The position numbers and the translations under genes are program-made. This document shows positions 1 to 11,299 of a stretch of 64,000 bases of DNA, in pieces. Source of the DNA: Mermis nigrescens. Lineage: Eukaryota > Nematoda > Enoplea > Mermithida > Mermithidae. The first letter of the stretch is position 1; each line of letters begins with the position of its first letter. The DNA lies in contig JAVLUZ010000154.1 in NCBI GenBank assembly GCA_036768485.1, positions 37,710,042-37,774,041 of the forward strand, in the 5' to 3' direction. The notes under the pieces are model-generated. The model worked only from the letters and a program-made list of their open reading frames with translations, did not search any database and was not told the origin of the DNA.

Positions 1-590
1 GAAAATGGAAAATGGAAAATTTTCCATTTCCTATATTTTCAACGGAAAATGGTTCATTTTCAAAATTTTAGGTCGTTAATGTCAAACTCATGTCCTTTTT
101 CACCAAATTTCTCAATTTTTGAAGAAATTTCGAAGGCGTAACCAAAAATGGAAAAGTCTACAAAAAATGGAAAAAACTGAAAATTGTTCATTTCTTCGTC
201 TTTTCTCTAAAAATTCTCCTCTTTTGAAAAAATTGACCTTCCAGATCCGAAAAAAATCGTTATCCACTTCGATAACAACGATTTCGTCACTGATGGAAAA
301 TCGCCCGAAAATGGAAAAATAGGGTAAAACCCGGAAATGGAAAATGGAAAATGGAAAATTTTCCATTTCCTTTATTTTCAACGGAAAATTGTTCATTTTC
401 AAAATTTTCGGTCGTAAATGTCAAACTCATGTCGTTTTTCACCAAATTTCTCTATTTTTGAAAAAATTTGGAAGCGTAACTAAAAATGGGAAGTATACAA
501 AAATGGAAAAAACGGAAAATTGTTTATTCCAGTTTTGTTGAATTTTTCCATTTTTAGTTGCGCTTTTGAAATTTCTTCAAAAATAAAGAA
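1..590 (+). repeat. ~340-bp AT-rich tandem repeat, left arm
   Basis: The motif GGTCGTTAATGTCAAACTCA near 70 recurs near 409 as a close variant, giving a period of about 340 bp and about 1.7 units. Each unit holds a near-perfect palindrome (GGAAATGGAAAATTTTCC type). The short open frames here are by-products of the low-complexity sequence. The same unit returns in inverse orientation after position 2897. Confidence 0.8.
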
Positions 591-2899
591 ATTGAAAGAA
601 AGAAAGAAAGAAAGAAAATTTTATTACTAATACCAACAGTTAAAATACGAAATGACAAGATATATAATAAATGCAATTACGAATTAGTAAAGGGACATGC
701 GAGTCAATGGAATGACAAGTTTTACGCGCGCCCCACAAGATATCTAGATAAATCAAAGTTTGCTAATCTAGATTTAAATATGTTTAGGTTAGGGGAAGAA
801 ACAATGAAGTCAGGAAGATCGTTCCAAACTGCGATGTATTTGTAAAAGAAATCAAACTTTTCTAAATTAGAATGTACAGTAGGTATGACTAATTTAAATC
901 TATTAATGCTACGGGTAATATTATGATTAAATACAAAAAAATCATCAGCTTCCAAACATGATTTATGACAAATAATTTGATACATCATACACAGACAAAT
1001 CTGCAAGCGTCTTAATTCAAGTCTGCACAATTTAAGTTGTGTTAAACGATCCTCGTAAGAAAAAATATTATTATAGCCAAAAATATATTTAGTGAATCTA
1101 CGTTGAACAGCTTCCAATCTATCTATATCCTTAAGATAAGAGGGGTTCCATACACTGCAACAATACTCTAATAAAGGTCTAACATAACAACTATAAGCTT
1201 TAACAAGATTACCTTTATCACGCGAAAAAAATGATTTGCGTATTAAAATACATTTAAAGAAAGCTTTTTTAATCAAAGAATTATAATGTTCCTTAAATTT
1301 TAAATTTCGAGGAATCAAAACTCCTAAATCACGGACAAACGGATCACTAGAAATAATTTCCTTATTTAGTCTATAAACAGCTTTTTGATTATTATTACCC
1401 AAATATAGAACTTGACTTTTGGTTCGAGAAATAGGTAAATCCCATGCAATTGCCCAGTCAATAATCTTATCTAAATCAGACTGTAATAATTTACAGTTAC
1501 GACTAATATTGAAAATTTTGATATCATCTGCGAACATATAAACCGTACTACAAATATTATCACATATATCATTTATAAAAATCGAAAAGAGCGTAGGTCC
1601 AAGGACACTTCCTTGGACGACACCGCTGGTAACAGGCACATAATCTGAAAAAGACTGATTAACGCGAACACATTGGGAACGATTAAACAAATAGGCCTTT
1701 AACCATGCATACAAATTACCGTTTATTCCATATCCGTTTAACTTAATAAGAAGTTTTTCCATATTTACTTTATCAAAAGCTTTAGAGAAATCTAAATATA
1801 TTATATCAACAGTTTCTTTTTTAGCTAACGACTGAATCCATGAAAATTTACACTTTAACAATTGTGTTTCACAAGATTTATTCTTTTGAAAACCAAATTG
1901 AAAAGGAGATATTAGTTTATTAACCTTAAGAAAGTCTAACAATTGACTATTAATAATTCTTTCCATAATTTTGGCAATAGAACAACAAAGAGAAATGGGC
2001 CTGTAATTATCCACTAATGCTGGATCCCCCTTTTTTAATATTGGAATAACATGTGCCATGCTCCAAAGCTCGGGAATATTTCCAGACAGAAAAGATACAG
2101 TGAAAATACTAACTAACGGCTTTATCATTTGAAACGACAATTTTTTAATAAAAAGATTACATATGCCATCGGGGCCAACTGCAATAGACGTATTTAGATG
2201 GTTAATGGCTTCCAATACGCGATCCTCACTAAAAATAATGTCAGAAAGCGAAAAATCACAGCGCTTCTGAAAAAGAAAATTCGCGTTAGTAATGTCACTA
2301 GAAAACACTGAAGCGAAATAATTATTAAAAATGTTAGCCTTGCGTAATGAATCAGTTATAACATTATTATCAGAAAATGTTAGAGGAGGAATTTCACTGC
2401 GACTTTTTAACCTATTATTTACAAAAGTATAGAAAGCTTTAGGATTATTATTCTTGAGCAATTTGTTTTCTTGAGAAGAGAAATAATTATGAATAGTTCT
2501 ACGTAGAGCCTTACAATGATTTCGATATTTAACTTTAGTTCCTGGAGTTTTACACCTTTTATACTTATCCCGTAGAGAACGTTTTTTAAGAAATAATTTA
2601 TGTAAGCTTTTAGGGTATTTAAATTTTAATTTAGCCCTAAAAGTAGGTACAAAACTAAAAATAAGAGGATTTAATATACTTAAAAAAACATTATACATGT
2701 CATTAACTGTTGAGCATGTAGAAAAAATGTCAGGCCAAGAAACAGAGGATAAAAAAGTAGCTATACTCTCGTAGTCCGCTTTATTGAAATTTAAGCTAGG
2801 TTTGTCTCCATCTTGAAAAGTTCTAGTTAAAATTTCAAAAGAAATCGAATTATGGTCGCTTGTTGAAAAAGGAGGAAGAACCTGGATATTAAAAACGTT
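590..2899 (-). mobile_element. 5'-truncated LINE (CR1/Jockey-like), copy 1
   Basis: Read on the minus strand, the element begins inside the end of an APE-type endonuclease, runs through a complete reverse transcriptase, and ends with about 100 bp of 3' UTR and a (TTTC)n tail (GAAA repeats at 590-615 on plus). 5' truncation with a short microsatellite tail is typical of target-primed reverse transcription in CR1/L2/Jockey-like LINEs. It is flanked on both sides by the ~340-bp AT-rich repeat in opposite orientations. Confidence 0.9.
722..2899 (-). CDS. LINE ORF2 protein, partial (endonuclease end + reverse transcriptase)
   Basis: This is the non-LTR reverse transcriptase that copies element RNA at a nicked target. 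Counting from the first Met (2698): LDFSKAFD at about 302-309, QGSVLGP at about 362-368 and the catalytic FADD at about 389-392, followed by the usual thumb and a C-terminal tail ending LSRYLVGRA. The frame is open upstream of that Met to about 2899 and there encodes PPFSTSDHNSI, the SDH motif that closes an APE endonuclease domain. The natural start and most of the endonuclease are therefore missing through 5' truncation. The RT part has no stop or frameshift over about 2.2 kb, so this is the youngest-looking coding sequence in the window. It cannot be autonomous without its endonuclease and ORF1. Confidence 0.9.
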   Translation of the reverse strand, partial: NVFNIQVLPPFSTSDHNSISFEILTRTFQDGDKPSLNFNKADYESIATFLSSVSWPDIFSTCSTVNDMYNVFLSILNPLIFSFVPTFRAKLKFKYPKSLHKLFLKKRSLRDKYKRCKTPGTKVKYRNHCKALRRTIHNYFSSQENKLLKNNNPKAFYTFVNNRLKSRSEIPPLTFSDNNVITDSLRKANIFNNYFASVFSSDITNANFLFQKRCDFSLSDIIFSEDRVLEAINHLNTSIAVGPDGICNLFIKKLSFQMIKPLVSIFTVSFLSGNIPELWSMAHVIPILKKGDPALVDNYRPISLCCSIAKIMERIINSQLLDFLKVNKLISPFQFGFQKNKSCETQLLKCKFSWIQSLAKKETVDIIYLDFSKAFDKVNMEKLLIKLNGYGINGNLYAWLKAYLFNRSQCVRVNQSFSDYVPVTSGVVQGSVLGPTLFSIFINDICDNICSTVYMFADDIKIFNISRNCKLLQSDLDKIIDWAIAWDLPISRTKSQVLYLGNNNQKAVYRLNKEIISSDPFVRDLGVLIPRNLKFKEHYNSLIKKAFFKCILIRKSFFSRDKGNLVKAYSCYVRPLLEYCCSVWNPSYLKDIDRLEAVQRRFTKYIFGYNNIFSYEDRLTQLKLCRLELRRLQICLCMMYQIICHKSCLEADDFFVFNHNITRSINRFKLVIPTVHSNLEKFDFFYKYIAVWNDLPDFIVSSPNLNIFKSRLANFDLSRYLVGRA

Positions 2900-3765
2900 C
2901 GAAAATTTTGAAAATTAACCATTTTCCGTTGAAAATGAAGGAAATGGAAAATTTTCCATTTTCCATTTTCCATTTCCGGGTTTTACCCTCTTTCTCCATT
3001 TTCCGGCGATTTTCCATCTGCGACGAAATCGTTGTAGTCGAAGTGGATAACGATTCTTTCGGATCTGGAGGGTCAATTTTTTCAAAAGAGGAGAATTTCG
3101 TGTGAAAAGGCGAAGAAATGAACAATTTTTCGTTTTTTCCGTTTTTCATAGACTTTTCCATATTTAGTTACGCTTTCAAAATTTCTTCAAAAATAGAGAA
3201 GTTCGGTGAGAAGCGACATGATTTCGACATTTATGACCGAAAATTTTGAAAATTAACCATTTTCCGTTGAAAATAGAGGAAATGGAAAATTTTCCATTTC
3301 CCATTTTCCATTTTCCATTTCCGGGTTTTACCCTATTTTTCTATTTTCCAGCAATTTTCCATCTGCGACGAAATCGTTGTAGTCGAAGTGATAACGATTT
3401 TTTCGGATTTGGAAGGTCAATTTTTTCAAAAGAGGAGAATTTTGAGTGAAAAGACATAGATATGAACAATTTTTCGTTTTTTCCGTTTTTTTAGACTTTT
3501 CCATTTTTAGTTACGCTTCCGAAATTTCTTCAAAAATAGAGAAATTTGGTGAGAAAGCGACATGAGTTTGACATTAACGACCGAAAATTTTGAAAATGAA
3601 CCATTTTCCTTTGAAAATAAAGGAAATGAAAAATTTTCCATTTCCATTTTCCATTTTCCGGCTTTTACACATTTTTCCATTTCCATTTTCCATTTCCAGC
3701 TTTTACCCATTTTCCATTTTCCATTTTCATTTCCGGATTTTACCTCTCCCCGACGGCAACAGGGT
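2897..3765 (-). repeat. ~340-bp AT-rich tandem repeat, right arm (inverted)
   Basis: About 2.5 units of the repeat at 1-590 in reverse orientation. The GACCGAAAATTTTGAAAAT block occurs near 2897 (diverged), 3236 and 3580, again a ~340-bp period. Together with 1-590 it makes a large inverted repeat with a LINE at the axis. Confidence 0.8.
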
Positions 3766-3920
3766 AGGGGTGAAAATCAGGTTGGTATTTGACCCACACC
3801 CGACCTGCAAGAATAGAGGATTAATTACCGCGCAGGGTCCAACCCGTAACCCGCTTATGCCAGAGGTCTGTCCGACCCGAAAAAACCCAAGAATTTTGAA
3901 CGGGTACTACACTGTGCCTG

Positions 3921-3955
3921 GTTTGCTGCAAGCGGTTACTTAGCTTGCAGCAAAC
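3921..3955. other. Perfect 13-bp hairpin
   Basis: GTTTGCTGCAAGC (3921-3933) and GCTTGCAGCAAAC (3943-3955) are exact inverse complements around a 9-nt loop. The preceding 3770-3900 is richer in CCCGAC-type words than its surroundings and may be the end of a decayed transposon. No gene is visible there. Confidence 0.6.
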
Positions 3956-4086
3956 TCGAATAGCAGCGCATGTTCGCAGATTTCATAGGTTTTTGCATGC
4001 GCTGGTTCCATTTATGACATTTTTAAAGCACAATCTTCAACACATACATGAGTAAATTGTCTTAAATGTATAGTATATAGTGCGAG

Positions 4087-5330
4087 TCGGGGGATTTTGA
4101 CTGAGCAGGGTTACCAATGTCTTAGGCTTAGGCTTAGTTATGTGCATTCACATTGATGTCAGAGCATGGGCTAAACCTGAGATAAATGGAGCAAAAATTG
4201 TGGAGCGAGCGAAGCGAGCTGAGCAATTTTCGCTCCATTTATGCCTATAGGCTTAGCCCATGCAGGGCTAACAAAAACCCAGATTTGAAAATATTGCGTT
4301 TTGGGTTTTTGGGGTTTTTGGTGGGTTTTTGGTGGGTTTTTGGGGGTTTTTGGTGGGTTTTTCCTGGGTTTTTCCTGATATACACCAGAGTTGACTTCAT
4401 ACACCTGTAAACATTAATTCGGCTGACTTTGTGTCACATACAGGACCCAACATAGAAAATAGGACACGTTTAAAACAAAGCTTTATTCGAATGTCGCTGT
4501 GCTGACCAGTAGGTAATTAAATTACATATCCCTGTCATCACAATCATCACCATCTATCACGGTTGAATCACAAAGCTGATTGGCGTTGGTTTTGCTAAAC
4601 ACTAGCTTTCGGACTGTTTCAGTGCTCAATGAGTTTCTCTCTTAATCATTAGGATGATGCAGTCAGCATCTTAGATGGGCGGCTGCAAAGGTCTGGGGGT
4701 GCAGTGCAAAATTCTTTCAAAAATCAAATATTGACCATAAAAATGGTGTTATGGCAAAAAAGACAATTTTTGAACTTTTCTCGTTGAGCTCTAATGATTG
4801 GCATAAAAAACCAAGAAAAACGAAAAAATTTAAAAAATGAAATTTCAAGGGTATTGTTTGTTTGGTATTTGCCATTTCTTGTTGGGTATTTTGCCTTCTG
4901 GGGATGCATAAACCCCGACGCCCAGCCCAGGGCAGGGGTATAGTCGGCATCACAGATGCTTGCTGCTCAGAGCTGAGTGCTAATGCTGTATAACTGTGTG
5001 CTTTGCGCTGTCTGCCTATGGCGCCAGAAGCCAAAAAACAACCTTCAGTCATTTACAATAACTACTAAAACATGATTTAGAGCCTTACGTAAGTACCTGC
5101 GTCTCAGAATACCAAAAACCCCAAAAACCCAAAAACCCAAGATTTTTAGAACCCCAAAAACCCACCAAAAACCCAAAAACCCCAAAACCCCAAAAACCCA
5201 CTTTTGCCAGCCCTGAGCCCATGTCTGGCATCAATGTGAATCCGCAAGCAAGAGCAAAGTGAGCGGAGCAATATAAATGCACATTACAAAGCCTAAGCCT
5301 AAGACATTAGTAACAGGAGTCAGAATAATT
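4087..5330. mobile_element. Foldback element with long inverted ends and G/T-rich inner arms
   Basis: The left end (TTACCAATGTCTTAGGCTTA at 4111) returns inverted on the right (TAAGCCTAAGACATTAGTAA at about 5293-5312), and similarity continues inward through CACATTGATG and CATGGGCT. Inside the ends lie GGGTTTTTGG-type repeats: G-rich on plus at about 4300-4375, C-rich at about 5105-5200. A strong hairpin sits at 4164-4200/4224-4263. The middle shows no convincing gene. A third related end lies at 10790-10990. Class unknown. Confidence 0.65.
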
Positions 5331-5494
5331 CTATTTTCCTTGTCTCATTGCATTGACGACATTTCAGTGACAAGACAAGACAAGACAAGAAAGTGTTTAT
5401 TGTCAGAAAAATACATGAAATTTGATAAAACGCAGATACATGATAAAATAGTGACTGAACAAAAGGACATACAAAGATCACGGAAGTGATACAA

Positions 5495-8270
5495 CTAGGT
5501 ATGCCCCAACAATAAATTTGTGAAATCAATGTTTAGGAGCTCTTTTTTGAACAAACGGATTTTGGGAGACGAGACTATTTGATTGGGTAAGGAGTTCCAG
5601 ATTTTTCGGTATCTTTGTGAAAAATCGTTGAAGTGAGCATTGGAACGGACAACTGGCAATGTAAGTTTACAACTGTTAACTGATCGGGTAATGCCTTGAC
5701 TAAAAATGAAAAATTCATTAGCATCAATACAAGATAAACCATTAATAATTTGATACATGAGACATAGACATATGTCAAGACGACGAAGTTCTAAAGAAGG
5801 CAGGTTAAGAAGCTTTAGGCGTTCAAGATAGGATAAATTGCTATTAAAACCAAAAAGACGCTTAGTAAATTTACGCTGAACATTTTCAAGACGATTTATA
5901 TCATTTGCATAATATGGATTCCATACAGAAACAGCATACTCAAGCATAGGTCTTACATAAGTAGTATAGGCCCTAACTAAAATATCTTTATCACGAGGAA
6001 GAAAAGCTTTGTGTATTAGAAAACAACGAGAAACAGCTTTTTTAATTATGTGATTTAAATGTTCCTTACAGTTGAGATTGTGGGAAATATAAACACCTAG
6101 ATAACGTACGGAATTAATGTCATTTGGAATATTTATATTATTCAAAGAATAAAGCTTTTTTGGATTATTTTTACCAAGATGTAAAACTGCACATTTTTCT
6201 GAAGCAACAGGAAGTTGCCAATTTATAGACCAAATATAAATATTGTCCAGATCTTTTTGTATTAAATGATTATCAGAAGATGGACCAAAGATTTTGACAT
6301 CATCGGCAAAGAGGTAAATTTTACTGTATTTAATCAAGTTACATAGGTCATTTACATAGATCAAGAATAAAGTAGGACTAATACAACTACCTTGGGGGTC
6401 ACCACTGCCAACAGGCATTAAGTCAGAAAAAACTCCATTAATACAAACACGCTGAAATCGACTATGTAAAAAGGATTCGAGCCAATTAAAAAGTAGACCT
6501 TTTATTCCATATTTAGAGAGCTTATATAAAAGCTTAGAAAAGGGAATTTTATCAAAAGCTTCGGAAAAGTCGATGTAAGCAACATCGACAGGAGTTCTAT
6601 TACTCAAAGATACCGTCCAACTGTGTTTACATTTAAGTAGTTGTAATTCACAAGACTTTGATTTTAGAAAACCAAACTGAGAAGGAGATAAGAGTCTGTT
6701 TGTAGTGAGAAAATCGACAATTTTTGAATTTATCAAATTTTCCATGATTTTACTTGATGAGCAGCAAATAGAAATCGGCCTGTAATTTCTGACTAAAGCT
6801 GTGTCACCTTTTTTAAAGACTGGGGTTACATTTGCCAATTTCCATAAATTGGGGATAGTGCTAGTCAAAAATGAAACATAAAGATACTAGCTAAAGGCTC
6901 AGCAAGATAATTTGAAAGTTTTTTTCAAGAAAAAATGACAGAGTCCATCGGGACCAATAGAAAAAGAACCTTTTATTTGATTTAAAACCAGTTGCACGTT
7001 CCAAGCGTCAAAATGAATGGTTTGCAATGCAAAACCAGTCATCGAATCTAAAAAAGGAAGATGATTATTATCAACAGAAAAAAACAGAAGAAAAGTAGTT
7101 ATTAAACAAATTTACCTTTTCTAAAGGATCAGAAACGATTTTGTGGTCATGAAAAAGAGGTGGAAAAGAGCGATGATTATTCAACCAATTATTGACAAAT
7201 TTATAAAATGATTTTAAACTTTTGTCAGAAAGAAGATTAATTTCTTCAGAAGCAGAGAAATTTTTAATTTCAAAATCCAATTTTCTACAAAAAGATTTAT
7301 ATTTGATTTTTGTATCGGTGGAGTGATAAAGTTTATGTTTCTTCCAAAGCATACGTTTTTTAGTTAACATTCTTCTAATTAGTTTGGGATATTTACGTTT
7401 CATGGGCTTGGGGTGAGTTAATGGAACAAATGCATAAATTAAAGAGTGAAGCACTCTAACAAACAAATTATACATATCATTTACATTAGAACAGGTATCA
7501 AAAAGATCAGACCAAGAAATCTGAGACAGTGCTAGACCTAACGCATCAAAATCAGCTTTACAAAAGTTAAAAAAAGATGATCTAGGATTACGGACTGGCA
7601 TCAAAAGACAATCAAATATAATTGAATTATGATCACTATTAGAAAAAGGAATATCAACTTTTACATTAGAAATTTGATCAGATGCAAAGAGAAGATCTAG
7701 TATATTTTTTCATGAGTATTTTCTGTTATTAATTGATGTAAACTAGTGCCCGAAAGTGTGTCAAAAAATAGGGTATTTAGATTATCAGTAGGAACCGAAC
7801 TTATCCACCAATTGATTTTTGGCAAATTACAATCTCCTAAGATTATAAAAGGGAAAGGAACAGAACAAGCCCATTCAATACATCTACATAAAATTTCAGC
7901 ATAAGCTAGATCAAAATCAGGAGGTCGGTAAACCAAAATAAATCTGATCTTTCTATTAGAATCAAAAATATCAGTTATTAGAATTTCGGGAGCTTTAAAA
8001 GCGGGTGGAGGATTTATTTGAATAGCAAATAAAAGAAGTTTTAAGAAATAAAGCTACACCCCCATCACGTTTACAGTTTCGATCACAGCAGAAAAAGCGA
8101 TAATTTTTACCAGGGCACAATAATCCATCGGAAATATCAATATGAAATTATGTTTCAGAAAAAAATAGAGCATCAAAACTTTCTTCATTCAGCAAAAAAT
8201 GTAAGTTGCTAAGTTTGTTCAAAAGACTTCGAGCATTAGCATAAAAACATTGAAATTTTAATTAATCTTG
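5495..8270 (-). pseudogene. LINE ORF2 (APE endonuclease + reverse transcriptase), frameshifted
   Basis: Domains in order on the minus strand: endonuclease start with YANARSLLNKL (about 8260-8220), a SET motif whose next codon, normally Trp, is a stop, DRNCKRDGGVALFL, then YRPP and GDCNLPKINW (7697-7936), and SDHN near 7635. Next come the linker (7071-7604) and the RT (5495-6868) with IDFSEAFDK, DPQGSCISP and FADD, ending LLGHT. Frame breaks lie at about 6868-7071, 7604-7697 and around 7936. The residue before PQG is Asp rather than the usual Val or Thr, probably a decay change. The RT differs clearly from copy 1, so it is another subfamily. Confidence 0.88.
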
Positions 8271-8282
8271 GGGCGCGGATAC

Positions 8283-9161
8283 CTACTGAGCGAGTCGCGG
8301 GCTATTAGTATTTACATTAGGTTTACATTTAACGCAATCAGCACAAAAATCGATGTATAATCCTTGTTCACCTCGAGATTTGCGATCATTCAGCTCATAA
8401 ACCAGTTCGCTTTGCCGTTTTCGTTGTAGAAAGGATAGGTCAGGATGACAACGTAGATGCGAAAGTGGGCCTTTGGATTGGACACGGACTGTCTTATTAA
8501 TCAGTGAGATAAAGCGATGCCTTGCCTGAGCCGAAGTCAGGCAAACTTTGACAAATTGAATGCGATTTTCATGAATGGGGCCATCACGAAAGACGCTAGT
8601 AACGTCAGATGACACTAGATCATGACCATCAGAATGAGAGTCAATTAGAGATTTTACCTGATTTATGTCCTCGACACTGTTCAATAAAGGCAAATTGAAT
8701 AAAACGGCGTTGCACTTTTTAGAATCCCTTTCAATCGCATCATTTATCATGGCAGACAAATCGTTCTTATCATAATCAATAGAAGAATTTTGTGAACGTT
8801 CAAGGCGATCAATTTTATTTTGTAAGTCAGCAAGCTGAGTAGCAAAATTGTCTAAACGTTGTTCAATATGCAGATATTTTTTCACAATCGGTCTACAATG
8901 GAAACAATAGAAGGTGGAATGGGGCTTTGAATAAGTTTCATAGTCATGATTGTCAACTTTTAAGCAAGAAGTATGACCCCAGTGTTCACAAAAATCACAT
9001 AATAAAGCAGTATCGTCATCAGTGACTAACTTCTAGCAAATAACACAGTCGGCAGAATCTTCATTTGCAGCATTTAATACAGCAAAGTTAGGCGTACGTG
9101 ATGGTGACCTGGCACTTAAACTGGTATTGATATTTTTCGAAGCGCAATTTCTTTTACCCAT
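8283..9161 (-). pseudogene. LINE ORF1 protein with PHD finger and coiled coil, one in-frame stop
   Basis: 293 codons from an ATG at 9161. Codons 39-89 carry an exact C4HC3 PHD pattern: Cys39, Cys42, Cys55, Cys58, His63, Cys66, Cys86, Cys89. A heptad-like coiled coil (HIEQRLDNFATQLADLQNKI) starts about 10 codons later, and an RRM-like RNA-binding segment with CHPDLSFLQRKRQ follows. CR1/L2 ORF1 proteins are known to carry PHD fingers and to bind element RNA. Codon 43 (9035-9033), next to the second Cys, is TAG, one transition from CAG. The rest of the frame is intact, so this is a single-lesion pseudogene beside a heavily broken ORF2. Confidence 0.85.
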
Positions 9162-9244
9162 GGTAAAATCAAAGAAATACGTATGCAGAATTGCAATATT
9201 GATCAAATTTAGTTAAAATAACGCATTGCGGCTCTTCAGCTCAA

Positions 9245-9372
9245 TTGGTCTCCACACTCCCTTTTTAACTTGGGCAAAAAGGGTACTCTGATTCTTTCTT
9301 TTTTTGATTTGACCAAATTTGTATTGTTTTAATTCCATCTCTGTCGCAATAAACTATTTCTTTCTTTCTTTT
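9245..9372 (+). mobile_element. Short 3' end of a plus-strand LINE
   Basis: The segment ends CAATAAACTATTTCTTTCTT, an AATAAA-like signal followed by a TTTC microsatellite like the tail of copy 1. Nothing codable remains. It could instead be part of the 5' UTR of the neighbouring minus-strand LINE. Confidence 0.45.
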
Positions 9373-9380
9373 TCAAATCG

Positions 9381-9710
9381 TTGCAAACAATCTCAAACAA
9401 AATCAAACAATCAAACAATCTCATGACAGATTTTTTGCTTAATCAAAATACTACTCGTTGCACAAATCGTTTCAAGCTAGTTGTTCCTCTTGTCCGTTCT
9501 AATTTACAAAAGTTTGACTTTTTCTATAAGTATATCTCTGTTTGGAATCACCTACCTGATTTTGTAGTCTCTCCCCCTAACTTAAATATATTCAAATCTA
9601 GATTAATTGATGTCGACTTATCCAAATTTATTAGAGGGCGGGCTTAAATCGTCATTTTCATGACTCTCTTGTCGCCTTTTGCTGTACGCTTTTATTCTTT
9701 TGACCGTACA
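9381..9710 (+). mobile_element. LINE ORF2 C-terminal fragment plus 3' UTR, copy 3
   Basis: The plus frame to 9647 ends NLNIFKSRLIDVDLSKFIRGRA, matching the ORF2 end of copy 1 (NLNIFKSRLANFDLSRYLVGRA). TNRFKLVVPLVRSNLQKFDF also matches. It keeps only about 75 codons and the 3' UTR, and meets copy 4 tail to tail near 9710. Confidence 0.8.
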
Positions 9711-10292
9711 ACAACAAACAAACAACAACAAAGGATTTATTGCTAGGTCCAAGAAAACACGTGATAAAAAATAATAATACAGCATATGATAAAAAATGAC
9801 AGCAATTGGGACATGCAGTCACAAAGTGACAACTTATGCGTGCCCCTTTACAAAAAAAGATAAATCGAAAGTACGGAGTTTGCACTTAAAAATTTCCAAG
9901 CTAGGTGAATTTACAAGATCATACGGAAGCGGATTCCACAGGTTAACATATCTATGACTGAAATCATACTTGAGAATATCGGAATGAGCTACTGGAACAA
10001 CAAGCTTAAAATTATTAACAGAGCGAGTATAATTGTTGTTGAAAGCGAAAAAATCGTCACAAAGAATATGGGACTGTCCAGTAATAATTTGAAAATACAA
10101 GCATAACGCAAAATGAATACGGCGTGTTTCAAGATATTCTAAAGGCAGTTTAATCAAACGATCGTTATAAGAAAAACCGCTGTCAAAGCCGAAAATATTT
10201 CGCGTAAACCTGCGCTGAACTCTTTCAATACGATCAATATCTCGAATACGATATGGACTCCAAACAGTAGAGCAATATTCAAGCAAAGGTCG
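9709..10292 (-). mobile_element. LINE ORF2 C-terminal fragment, copy 4, (TTG)n tail
   Basis: Minus frame 10286-9834 encodes LEYCSTVWSPYRIRDIDRIE and ends FDLSFFVKGHA, the post-RT region of the same LINE group. The 3' tail is a TTG/TTTG run (AAC-rich on plus at 9709-9733). It is 5'-truncated just before the LEYC motif. Confidence 0.85.
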
Positions 10293-10379
10293 ACGTTTTA
10301 TAACTCTTTTACATCCTTCGTAATTGTCATGTTTTCAGTAATAAATATTTCAGTAATATTTCATTCATTCATTCAAAAT

Positions 10380-10575
10380 GAAGTGGTGTCGTCGAGTGGT
10401 TAAGACATCGGATTTCAAGTCAGAGGTTCATACTTCTAGTCCAACATACTGTGACTTTCGGTTCTTTCATCTTGAAAAGCCTGATGTACTGCCTTAGTCG
10501 AAAAACTTCGATTCACGTAGAATCAGTATTCACACACAAAGGATAGGTGTGCACCAGGCACAGTAATTCTGACGG
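10380..10575 (+). mobile_element. tRNA-derived SINE
   Basis: GTCGTCGAGTGGTTAAGACA resembles the D-arm/A-box of Ser/Leu tRNAs. It is followed after a short interval by GAGGTTCATACTTCTAGTCC, a B-box-like T-arm with decay. The pair is placed as in a tRNA head. The body to about 10575 has no coding sense. A folded intact tRNA is not supported. Confidence 0.6.
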
Positions 10576-10576
10576 A

Positions 10577-11297
10577 GGGACCCTACATTTTTTCTCAAAA
10601 TTTTTTTCAAAACAAATTTTTCTGATCATATCGAGTATGCTGACCACGATTCTGACAATATTATCGCACAAAAACATTTTTTCAGCAAGTTATCCAGAAA
10701 AAAATTTGTAAATTGTTGTTGTAGAAAAGGATATAGGCGAAAAGTAAGCTGTATCTTTGGGAATGTTTCGGATAAGTCTCCAAAGCGTCGGGGGTCTGTG
10801 ACTGAGTGGACTTACCAATGTCTTAGGCTTAGGCTTAGTTATGTACATTCACATTGATGCCAGCACATGGGCTAAGCCTGAGATAAATGGAGCGAAAATT
10901 GCGGACCAAGCAGAGCAATTTTTGCTCCATTTACTGCCTGTAAGCTTAGCCCAAGTCTGGCGCTAATCTGAATCCACAAGCAAATGCTGTCGTCACACGG
11001 GAAAAATTTCAAAAATAAATTCAAGAGCATGTGTGGTGTGCATGACAGTGCGCTCGATTCGCATCTCGATGAATTTCTTTGGCGCGAAACGCACTGCAAA
11101 ACAGGTCCTCAAGCGGTGAATTGTTTTCTTGATCATATTTTGCAATGGCATCCTTTGCCTTAATGTCTTGCATTTTTTTGACATTTGTTAATAAAATAGT
11201 CCTTTGACACATAATATCGTCAGAATCGTGTTCAACATACTCGATTTGGTCGGAAAACTTGGTTTTGAAAAAAAATTCGAAAAATGTAGGGTCCCCC
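10577..11297. mobile_element. Foldback element with ~110-bp inverted ends, itself interrupted
   Basis: Left end AGGGACCCTACATTTTT (about 10577) and the inverse of the right end (11170-11295) match through TCGAGTATG and CACGATTCTGAC for about 110 bp. A copy of the 4.1-kb foldback end family (TTACCAATGTCTTAGGCTTA) occupies 10790-10990. The right end is directly abutted by the GC-rich element that starts at 11298. Confidence 0.65.
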
Positions 11298-11299
11298 CA

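Larger units (their letters stand above)
5366..9238 (-). mobile_element. Near full-length decayed LINE (CR1/L2-like), copy 2
   Basis: Minus-strand element with a 5' UTR, ORF1 (9161-8283), ORF2 (about 8270-5495), a short 3' UTR and a tail of CTTGT repeats (ACAAG repeats on plus at 5370-5391). Length, two-ORF layout and a PHD-finger ORF1 fit the CR1/L2 group. ORF2 has at least three frameshifts, so the element is dead. Confidence 0.85.

Noticed and set aside
10405..10450. Functional tRNA gene
   Set aside because: A- and B-box-like words are present but T-arm and acceptor pairing are poor, so a SINE head is the better reading.
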